This document shows positions 32,044 through 41,467 of a stretch of 64,000 nt of DNA, piece after piece. Position 1 is the first letter of the stretch; the number at the start of each line of letters is the position of its first letter. Below the pieces are notes generated by a model that did no database searches, was not told the DNA's origin, and saw only the letters and a list, made by a program, of their open reading frames with translations. Origin of the DNA: Primula veris (taxonomy: Eukaryota; Streptophyta; Magnoliopsida; Ericales; Primulaceae); NCBI GenBank assembly GCA_963682055.1, contig OY821740.1, forward strand, positions 18,934,814 through 18,998,813, given 5' to 3'. The position numbers and the translations under genes were made by a program.

Positions 32044-34415
32044 ATGGCAGACCCAGGTCCACATATTAAAGGGAGGTTGGGTATTTTACGACAGACTGGT
32101 CACATTTCTAATCAGACTTAGGATGCTGGCAGAGAAGCGGGTAGAGGAGATGCCAATAAGATTAGGGTTTATAATTAGTTGGCAGATACCAACGCCTGAA
32201 AGGGTAGTTCAAAATATCATTAGGGCTGGTTTTTACGGTTTTTACAGTATATGTAATTATACCGTAGACCGAGGGTTGATTACAGCCTTAGTTGATAGGT
32301 GGCGTGATGAGTCGCATACGTTCCATTTTGTCGGGGGAGAGTTGGGGATATCTTTACAGGATGTAGAGATTATGCTTGGTCTGAGGGTGGATGGTCTTGC
32401 TGTGACCCGGTCGGAGCGGAATGACACGAAGGCGAGCAGGTTGGCTATGATGGAGAGTTTGTTGGGTGTTAGGCTGGCTGACAATCAAGTCGATCTAAAC
32501 TGTCTGACAGTTAGACTTGATTGGATGTTACAGACCTTCGGTGAATTACCCCCCAACCCTAGTGAGGAGCGTTTACTATATCAGTCTAGGGCTGCCATGC
32601 TATTATTACTGGCTGCACATGTGTTTTCGGATAAGAGCAGTGATCAGATTCCACTCTGACCTCTGCCATTTCTGGAGGATTTTGACACATGTGCTGAGTA
32701 TAGTTGGGGATCAGCTCTTCTGGCCTGGTTAGAGGCTAATCTATGCAGGGTGGTACGTTGTAAGACAACCAGAGTAAGCGGGGCGGTGATGTTTCTGGAT
32801 ATGTGGGCGATTACCAGACTACTGCCGGTTAGACCGTGTGAAGAGCTGCCGGAAGATGTCGAGCCACCGGAGGGCTTGCCTAGGTTCCCCCTCGGTTACA
32901 GGTATGATATTTATTTAGTTTTTGAATTGGATTTGCTTTTTTATATTATTGTGTCATCTATCATTTACTTAGCTGCCGGTTATATTTATTGTTTATCGGT
33001 TTTTGTTTGTATATTACAGATGGAAGATGTGGAGGCAAACTAACCTTACGCCATATGTCTACGGACATAATGTGGTCCACATACGTGACCAGTTTGACAA
33101 TATGTCGCCTGAACAGGTAAATTTTAATTTTCGTATTATATGTAACTTACGTATTATATGTTGTATATGTTTGCATTTGTCTTATGTTCGCAGACGTCTA
33201 TTTTTAAACCATTGTTTATATATTCTAATTTGATGATTACAGATAGTGTGGCAACCTTACGGGGATCTCAATCAGTATCCGGAATACTGCACGCGGGGCC
33301 GTTATATGTGGCATTGTTCTGTGCCTCTCATTTGTAATGAGAAGATTGAGTACCACCCCGCGGACAGGTTCATGAGACAGTTCGGTTTTGTGCAGCGGGT
33401 CCCTACATATATTTGGAAACCCAGACATGGTCACGGCAAGGATAGAAGATATGGGATTGGGCAAAAACACGACTGGCCTTTACTAACCGGAGAATTTATA
33501 GCCGTGTGGAATGACCGCCACACCCGTCTTATTAACGGCGAATATGGCACGGGGACGTCACCGGATTACATGAAATGGTATAGAGAGCGGACCCGCATCT
33601 TCATAAACCCACCTGAACTTGCCCCGCCATCTCACGGTTTCCGGGAGCATACAGGGTTGTTCAGTAAAATGGTAACAACTAATTAAAGTTCATTAATATT
33701 TGATTGTTATTTTTCTGTTTGTATATTTCAATACTTATAAAATCGTTTTTGATTGGTTTTTTTTTTTCAGAAAGCGGTATTGCGCCGAAATTTCAAATCA
33801 TTCAAACAGCATAAATTGAAAACGGAAGTGGACTTACTACGAAAGGACTTCGCTGAAATGGGATTGAATCCGTACGGGTCAGCTGATGAACAGTCGGATG
33901 GGGAGGATGACGATGACGACGACGACGACGACGATGGTGATGACGACCTACGTTACGACCCAAGAAATTACACTAGGTCGGCAAGTTGTCGGCGTCCCGA
34001 CGAAAGAGGCAGAGGGGAAGGCGAATCTAGTAGCGGCGGTAGAAGAACCAGTGGAGGTCGACCCCCGACTACAGATCAGGGTCCGGGTCCGAGTTCAAGC
34101 GGTCATGGTCGTCGTGCTTCTTTTGCTGGGTCGGGCTACGTTCAGGATGATGTCCCGTTCGATCATCATAGACAATCATTTGGGTCGTACGAGCATCATC
34201 CTAGTCATCAGTCAACCGACAGTTGGAGTCGAGGGTTGACAGTTACATCCCACGAGCGTGCGCCGCATCCAGAATCGCAGCAGCGACAAAGACGGCGTAC
34301 GGAGCTAAACGAAATCGAAGAGTCTGCTGAGCCGTCATCCGATAGATTAACATCGGCGGGAAAGATGCTCCCTATGTCCAACTTTAAAACATTTAGTCGT
34401 TACAAAAAAAAATAA
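32044..34415 (+). pseudogene. MAIN-like plant mobile domain (PMD) gene, four exons, with stops
   Basis: The exons are about 32044-32901, 33020-33116, 33243-33671 and 33771-34415, with GT...AG introns in consistent phase. The PMD fold (Pfam 'aminotransferase-like, plant mobile domain') is recognised from RAGFYGFYSICNYTVDRGLI, ALVDRWRDESHTFHF and ISLQDVEIMLGLRVDG, then PLPFLEDFDTCAEYSWGSAL, YRWKMW and DWPLLTGEFIAVWNDR. Exon 4 adds a basic stretch, an Asp run and a disordered Ser/Gly/Arg-rich tail. ATG 32044 opens MADPGP, a common PMD start, but meets TAG (32119-32121) and the domain is in another frame (next ATG 32123). An in-frame TGA (32657-32659) interrupts the domain before PLPFLEDFD. Host PMD proteins act in gene and transposon silencing; transposon copies are known, their role unclear. 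Confidence 0.85.
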
Positions 34416-34633
34416 ATGCACTGTTTTTGTATTTGATTTCTATGTTTGATTTGTCAGTTTTATTCTTAGCTAGGGTTGGAATATTATAAATTCGTAGGTT
34501 TAATTTGATTTCTATGTTTGATTTGTACGTTATAATTTCGTAAGTTTAATTTGATTCGTATGTTTGATTTGTATGTTTTAGGGTAAAAAATATTCTGTAT
34601 TTTAATTGATAGGACCAATATTGAGTTTTTACA

Positions 34634-35071
34634 AACCCTAAACCCTAAACCCTAAACCCTAAATTACAAACCCTAACCCCTAAACCTTAAACACTAAACC
34701 CTAAATTACAAACCCTAAACCCTAAACCCTAAATTACAAACCCTAAACCCTAAATTCTAAACCCTAAACCCTAAACCCTAAATTACAAACCCTAAACCCT
34801 AAACCCTAAATTCTAAACCCTAAACCCTAAACCCTAATTTACAAACCCTAACCCCTAAACCCTAAATTACAAACCCTAAACCCTAAAATCTAAACCCTAA
34901 ACCCTAAACCCTAAATTACAAACCCTAACCCCTAAACCCTAAATTACAAACCCTAAACCCTAAAATCTAAACCCTAAACCCTAAACCCTAAATTACAAAC
35001 CCTAACCCCTAAACCCTAAATTACAAACCCTAAACCCTAAACCCTAAACCCTAAACCCTAAACCCCTAAAA
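34634..35071. repeat. Interstitial telomere-type repeat array
   Basis: About 440 bp of AAACCCT units are interspersed at intervals with 'aaattac' and variants 'aacccct' and 'aattcta', forming a higher-order pattern of roughly 40-80 bp. CCCTAAA is the usual plant telomere unit. The array lies between the two genes of the MULE. Flanking sequence continues normally on both sides, so it is not a chromosome end. Confidence 0.92.
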
Positions 35072-35095
35072 ACTAAATATTCTGAAATATACATA

Positions 35096-35203
35096 CAAAC
35101 CGTACATTTAATGTACGGTTTGTACAGATTTCATACAAACCGTACATTAAATGTACGGTTTGCATGTTTTATGTGCAAACCGTAAAAGTAATGTATGGTT
35201 TGC
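35096..35203. repeat. Central hairpin cluster
   Basis: Three self-complementary units like 'caaaccgtacatttaatgta' plus 'cggtttg' are related to the terminal palindrome units (shared 'aaccgta...tacggtt'). Confidence 0.8.
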
Positions 35204-35283
35204 ACCCCTGATTTGAGCAGCGACGTTTTACGAATGTACTTTTTACACGGAATCACCGTTAATAACGTAAAAAAAAAATAAAC

Positions 35284-35675
35284 TACAAACCGTAAAAGTA
35301 ATATACGGTTTGTAGTGTAAATTACATTGGATACCATATCTATCAAAATAATTCCGACAACACATTATCACTTTTGAATTATTATGACTTGATAACCCTA
35401 TCCGAAAATGACTACTCAATGCATTATTAAAGTTTCGAAATGACTACTCCAAAAAAAACACTACAACCCGTAAAAGTAATATACGGTTTGTAGTGTAAAT
35501 TACATTGGATACCATATCTATCAAAATAATTCCGACAACACCTTATCACTTTTGAATTATTATGATTTGACAACCCTATCCGAAAATGACTACTCAATGC
35601 ATTATTAAAGTTTCGAAATGACTACACCAAAAATTCACTACAAACCGTAAAAGTAATCTACGGTTTGTAGTGTAA
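35284..35675. repeat. 180-bp direct repeats with hairpins upstream of the transposase
   Basis: Two direct repeats of about 180 bp each start with a hairpin 'ctacaaaccgtaaaagtaat' closing on 'cggtttgtag'. A third hairpin (about 35638-35668) ends the series just before the promoter. Hairpins 2 and 3 carry CACTACAA...TTGTAGTG, an internal echo of the element's CACTAC terminus. Confidence 0.85.
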
Positions 35676-35683
35676 ACTTACCC

Positions 35684-35691
35684 TATAAATA
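35684..35691 (+). promoter_or_regulatory. TATA box of the transposase gene
   Basis: TATAAATA lies about 118 bp before the start codon and immediately after the third hairpin, a sensible spacing for a plant promoter. Confidence 0.6.
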
Positions 35692-35808
35692 TGACTCAAT
35701 TTTGCCAATTCTAACAAACCATAAAATCAAACACAAACACATTTCGGAAATCTCTAAAAAAATCCTCATTTCTTCCCAATAAAATATACAAACAAACACT
35801 TTTCGAAA

Positions 35809-38505
35809 ATGAATTACAACTATGGTTATGACAACAACCAATGGAATAACAACAACAATGCGAATTCATCCAGTGGCTCAAACGATGAGCTAACTGATTA
35901 TTCGGAGCACTTTGAAGTTGATGAATTGACTTGGGAAACAAGGGATGAAATGCTTGCTGATCTTGCTGATGTGGCTGGAAATTGGGGTTTCATTCTTACG
36001 ATTCGTAGGTCTGGAGGGGGTGATGGGAGCAGAACACCGTATGTTGATATTGTGTGTGATAAATCGGGGGTTTACGAAAAAAAGAAACCATCTTCCGTAA
36101 AATCAGGTACAAAGAAAAAAGACTGTCCATTTTTCATTAAAGGTTACGTAGTTAATGGTGAATGGATGTGTCACGTAGAAAATGGACAACATAACCACCC
36201 ACCTCCAACTTACCTCCAAGGGCAAGCACGACGTGCTCGTTTAACCCAAGATGAAAAAGAAATTGTTAAAACTTTAAGGCAAAGTAGTTTTAAAGTTGGT
36301 GCAATATTAGAGGCCATTAAAAATCGAAATCCTGACAATGTATCAAACACTAAAACGATACATAATTTTTTGGCCGGACTGAAATTTAAAGAACGAGATG
36401 GTAGAAACCCGACACAGGAACTTTTTAATTTGTTGGATAGACATCGCTACACATTCTACTATAATATGAACCCATCAACCCATTGCCTTGAGAACTTATT
36501 TTTTGCACACCCCGATTCTATAAGGATGTTCAAAGCTTTTCCTGATGTCTTGTTAATGGATTGTACATATAGGACAAACCGTTTTAATATGTCATTTCTA
36601 GAAGTCGTAGGAATGACATCAACGAACCAAACATATTGTTTAGGTTTTGTTTTCATGAGTGATGAGACACAAGAAAGTTATATATGGGCATTGGAAAAAT
36701 TTAAAGTTACATTGGAGGGGTGTATACTACCTAGGGTGTTTGTAACCGACAGGGAAATGGCCTTATCAAATGCTTTATCCGTTGTTTTTCCCGATTCTCA
36801 TCATATTTTGTGCACTTTTCATATTGCAAAAAATGTTTTGAAAAACTGCCGTAAAAAGATCCCTGACGAGGAGTGGCAAACGTTTCTAGATGATTGGGGT
36901 TTATTGGTTGATTCTGAGTCGATAGAGGAGTACAATTATAACTGAACTAATTTCAATTCCTCTTACAAATCGTACCCTGCTGTGATTAAGTATGTAGACA
37001 AGCTTTTAAATGATTATGCTGAAAAGTTTGTTGCATGCTATACCAACCACACAACACATCTTGGTAACAGAACTAGCAATCGAGCCGAACAACAACATGC
37101 TAAGCTGAAAAGATCCCTTTCCACAAATACTGGCACGCTTGAAACTGTTTGGGTAGAGGTGAATAGAATTCTAGAAAAACAGTTTGAGGATATTAAGACG
37201 AAGTTGGATAAATGCAAGTCTTATTTTCCACATTCTGAAAAAACGCCTCTATTTATAAATCTTAGGTTGTATATCACACACTATGCCTTTGATTTATTAT
37301 TCCAAGAACACAAAAAATGTAGTGGCCAGGCTGATGAGAATTGTTCTTGCGGTTTTAAATTGTCTCACGGTTTACCTTGTCATCATATTATGAGTGAACA
37401 TATTTTATTCGGGAAGCCTCTTCCTCTAGAATATATTCATCCATTCTGGAAAAAATTAGACGTAATTGATGATAATGGGAACACCGATGATTATGGGGTA
37501 GAGGGTGATCTAGAAGAGTTTAAAAGTGTTTATGCTAGCAAAATGAATGTTGAAAAACGGCGTATGAAAACACAACTCCGAGAGATAACCGTACCAGCCA
37601 GAACATCCGTCAGTGACCCCGAAGTGAGAGCAAATAGGGGGAGACCTAGAAAAGGCGACAAATCTAGTAAGAGGGATAAGTCGAGATGGGAGTATGTGGA
37701 GGAACAGAGTGCTGGTGCTAGTAGGGACAAGGGTAAAGGCAAGGCGGATGAAACACCGGAGGTAAGGGTAAACCCAACTAGGAGGCCGCGAAACCAGAAC
37801 CCTAAACCCACCCCCAATAGGCCAACCTTCCTGTACAGTGACCAAATATGGGTCATGTTACATAGTTACATCGAAACAGTTTATGATGTGCGTGGGGATG
37901 GTAACTATGGGTTCCGGGTACTTGCAAATGCGACGGGTAAACAGAATGGGCAAGATGATTGGTACGCGATAAGATGTGAGTTGTTTCAAGAGCTGCAGCA
38001 AATGAAAGGTGTTTATTATGAGCTGTTTGAGAATCTTGACTTTGAAGCTTACCGGTATGATTACATTTTATCAAGTTTAAATTTTTATCATCCTACAGAT
38101 CCCGCACCTATTGACAAATGGATGAGATTTCCGTCTTATGGGTTTTTAATTGCTTCTCATTACAATATGCCAATTGTATTGTTGTCCTTATGGGAAAATC
38201 AAAATGGAGGGGTAAACGTGTGGAACAGTACTTTTTTACCGCTTTATACTGGTCCGCCTCAGGGAACGACATATTACATCCCGACTGTAATGGTGTTCGT
38301 CAACAGTTGTCACTATGCTCAGGTTATTCCTAAAGAAGGGATCTTCCCAATGCCAGGAATTATAGCACGGTGGGAACAAACACGCACTGAGGCAGCTGTG
38401 CCATGGAAGAAACTTTTTCGACCAAATTTCAAATTATATATGGCGCTGGAAAAGCAATCGGGAAAGAAAAAAGCAAATGAAGAACCTATAGACTTAAGTC
38501 CATAA
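35809..38505 (+). pseudogene. MULE transposase fused to an OTU-like domain, one in-frame TGA
   Basis: One frame of 898 codons is interrupted only by TGA at 36943-36945. The N-terminal FAR1/WRKY-GCM1-type zinc region (about 45-130) contains CPFF and HNHPPP. The MULE DDE domain has catalytic Asp candidates in LLMDCTYRT (D251) and VFVTDREMA (D314), then CTFHIAKN. The Glu candidate in SNRAEQQH (E427) lies beyond the stop, so the truncated product would lack the full catalytic triad. A SWIM zinc finger (CSC...CHH, about 512-526) is followed by a basic AT-hook-like GRPRKG linker. A C-terminal OTU-like region (about 685-860) contains VRGDGNYGFR and VNSCHYAQV (H835); the position that is Cys in active OTU proteases is Tyr700. 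The intact form would bind element ends, cut and insert. Confidence 0.93.
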
Positions 38506-39300
38506 TCGGTTTTTTATTTTTAATTTTATGTAAATTACTATTTTTTCCAATTTGTTGTAAATTTATATGATCTAAACAAATGTTTAATAAATTTGTTTTA
38601 TGAAATTTAGTTCTATGAAATTTTGTTGTAAATTTTGTTTAATTTTGTTGTAAATTTTGTTTAATAAATTTGTTTTATGAAATTTATAAGTTGATATTCA
38701 TGTTTGCATATTGACTTAATTTCTTTTATGAATTTTATATAATTTATGATTGTTTCATTCAAGAAAATTGACGATTGACACCAAATTCACGACTTAGTTA
38801 ATGTTTCATATTGCGTTATACAAGTGTTAAAAACAAACCAAATGTACTTCACAAAAATTGACGATTTAGTTAATGATTCAATAAATATCAACTTATAAAC
38901 TTGACAAAAATATAACATCAACCAAAAACATAAAATTTATCAAATCAACTTTTTTTGTGTAAATTTGTGTAAATTTTGTGTTTATTTTGAGAGATTGTTA
39001 GAATATTGGTAATTTATTTTATGTAAAATTTTAAAAATAAGTCATTTTGTTTTTTAATTTGAAAAAAACAAAATGCCTTATTTGAAAAAAATATCAACTT
39101 ATACACTTGAAAAAAATATCAACTTATACACTTGAAAAAAATATCAAATTATACACTTGAAAAAAATATCAAATTTTAAACATAAGGCATTTTTATGTAA
39201 AAAAAAAAATCATGTTTAATTTGAAAAAAATATTCAGTATTTTAATTTTAATTATTAGAATTTTAATTTTAATTTTTAATTTCAAAAAATCTGTGAAAAC
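38506..39300. other. AT-rich 3' region of the MULE
   Basis: It is non-coding. Short local repeats occur, for example 'gttgtaaattttgtttaat' (38630-38680) and 'cacttgaaaaaaatatcaa' (39070-39170). Confidence 0.6.
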
Positions 39301-39301
39301 A

Positions 39302-39453
39302 CACAGACCGTAGATTTAATCTACGGTTTACAGTGATTGACTGTAAACCGTAGATTAAATCTACGGTTTACAGTTAATCACTGTAAACCGTAGATTTAAT
39401 CTACGGTTTATAGTGAATCACTGTAGACCGTAGATTAAATCTACGGTCTGTGC
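39302..39453. repeat. 3' subterminal palindrome (about 152 bp)
   Basis: Four copies of the self-complementary unit 'accgtagatttaatctacgg' are separated by 'ttacagtgattgactgtaa'-type linkers. The block is nearly identical to its own reverse complement and faces the 5' palindrome at the other end. Confidence 0.9.
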
Positions 39454-39707
39454 GTTTTTAAAGAAATTATGCAGTGTATTAAGCCCACCTCATTTCATTT
39501 TAGTATGAAGTCACGAAACGTTGCATGTTCTTTTGTTTCTGTCTTTGGTAAGATGGCTTACGTATAAGTTGGTTCAGTCGTATGACTCTTTTAAACTTGA
39601 TTTACAAGTCCTTGAGGCACTTTATAGATTAGTTTTTTTCAGTTCAGGTTTTTGCTTGAATTAGAAAGAATATGTATTGTTTTATTACTGTTTAGCAATT
39701 GTTTATT

Positions 39708-40595
39708 GGATAAATTAATAAAACATACTACTTTTGAAACTAAATTAACAAAAACATACCCAAAAGTTTCTAATTAACAAAAATATACTCAAAAGTTCAT
39801 ACCCTAATTTGTATATTTCATATCCTTATTTCAAAAGTCCACACCCTTACTTCAAAAGTTCATACCCTAATTTGTATATTTCATACCCTTATTCCAAAAG
39901 TTCATACAATTATTTCAAAAATTCATACTCTAATTTGTATTTTTCATGCACTTATTCCAAAAGTTCATACCCTTATTTCAGAAGTTCATACCCTAATTTG
40001 TATTTTTTATACCTTTATTCCAAAACTTCATACCATTATTTCAAAAGTTCATACCTAATTTGTTCATACACTTATTTCAAAAGTTCATACCTAATTTGTT
40101 CATACACTTACCTGTTTTCCGATCTTGAACTATCACGTCGTCGTCGTGTGACTCTCCTTCGACGACCGCATCTCCGTCAGCATCAATCTCGAGTTTTCGA
40201 TCTCGCTGTACACACTCGTCGTCCATTCCGATAGATGTGTTCGTCTCAATCTTCACGGAAGAGAGAGATCGGAGAGAGAGATGAGAAGAAAAAGATTAAA
40301 AAAATAAAAGGAAACATGATGAGATAGATCGGAAAGAGGTTGGAGGGATGAGAGATCGAAAAGAGAGAGGATGGATGATAGATTGGATAGAGTGAGCAGG
40401 AGTAGGAGAGATATCGAAGGGAGAGAGAGATTGGAGAGAAGGTGAGAGCAGGAGAGAGAAGAAAGAGATTGAGATAGATTAATTAACTTTTTTGTTTTTA
40501 TTAATTATTAATTAAATCTATTTTTTGATAATTTAATTTTTAATGTATGTTTTTGTTAATATAACAGTGATAATGTATGTTTATATTAATTGTCC
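39708..40595. mobile_element. Non-autonomous MULE-like element, copy B
   Basis: The ends GGATAAATTAATAAAACATA and (reverse complement) GGACAATTAATATAAACATA are inverted. The flanks ATTGTTTATT (39698-39707) and AATGTTTATT (40596-40605) match at 9 of 10 positions. It is a member of the 3868-5683 family in inverse orientation: an AT-rich tandem array first (39790-40110), then a GC-richer block (40117-40240) homologous to 4205-4360, then a GA-rich block. It is non-coding. Confidence 0.75.
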
Positions 40596-40605
40596 AATGT
40601 TTATT

Positions 40606-41467
40606 ATTCTTTTAGTTGGATAGTTAGCCAATTATTTATTGTTTATTGTTCATTCAATTAACCAATATATTATAACTGATTTATGTCAAACCAAAACATA
40701 AGATGTTAAGAATTCTAATTGCTTAGAATTTGGTAGAATCCTCTTTCAAGGATGGTAGTGAAGTTTATGAAAACAATGCGAGAGAAAATTATCAAATTTA
40801 ATAGGTTTTAAAGAAAAGTTTGTTTGCCCTTTTTTTTGACAATTATTAGATACCGACTGGAAATTGAGAATACTGTAAGTGAGTCTAAAGATCTCGCAAC
40901 ATTATCCCCTATATAGTACTCCTACACTAATGTGTCTTGTCTTTTTTAAATCATTTTCACTTATGACAATATACTCCAATATCTATTCTACTTTAGCTCA
41001 AATGTAGTTACAAGTTTCAAGTACGTTTGAAATGCTCACGAGCCTGCTTTGGCGTCAGTAGTCTACAAAAAGGCAAATAAGGGTTCGAGTATAAAATTGA
41101 AATGGCATATAAGAGGCAGACTATCATTATATAGCAAATTCACATTTCTATAATATTCCCAGAAATTATTCTATTATGGTTTAATGGCAATTAGATAGCA
41201 AAATGTTTGATAGATGAATAAGTTGATGGTGACCATTTTAGAATTTCAAAACCTTCGAAAGGGCGGGCATTTTTTTAATAAATGCAGGACTGGTCTTTGG
41301 TCAGCTTGGCCGACTTAATACATATTAAAGTTACATTTGATTAATATATAACAGGAAGACTTTTGATAGCAGATTTGTTCTTCTTAGACTGCTTCTACAG
41401 TTGCAGAATGAAGATGAACAATAAAAGGTAATCTTTCAACTTTATTTAGTTGCAAACACTTCTCTAC
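40606..41467. other. Spacer
   Basis: No gene or bounded repeat was recognised between element B and the LINE target duplication. Confidence 0.5.

Larger units (their letters stand above)
30611..39476 (+). mobile_element. 8.9-kb MULE carrying a PMD gene and a transposase-OTU fusion
   Basis: The left end CACTACAAAATTTCTGTTTT and the right end (reverse complement CACTGCATAATTTCTTTAAA) begin imperfect inverted repeats that continue to about 50 bp, into the palindrome block 'gtagatttaatctacggtc' at each end. Inside, in order, are the 5' palindrome, minisatellites, a PMD gene, telomere-like repeats, hairpin repeats, the transposase gene, an AT-rich 3' region and the 3' palindrome. The transposase is clearly of the MULE type. 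No 8-11-bp target duplication was found; only TA is shared next to both ends (ata|CACTAC, GCAGTG|tat). The termini look more like CACTA transposons than MULEs. Confidence 0.88.

Noticed and set aside
34634..35071. True telomere or chromosome end
   Set aside because: The repeats are degenerate, interspersed with other motifs, and flanked on both sides by transposon genes.
30611..39476. CACTA (EnSpm) transposon
   Set aside because: The termini resemble CACTA, but the encoded transposase has MULE DDE, FAR1-type and SWIM features, and no TNP2-type protein is present. The matter is kept as an open question in the findings.
39809..40234. 141-codon plus-strand frame
   Set aside because: It comes from the tandem array and GC-richer block of element B.
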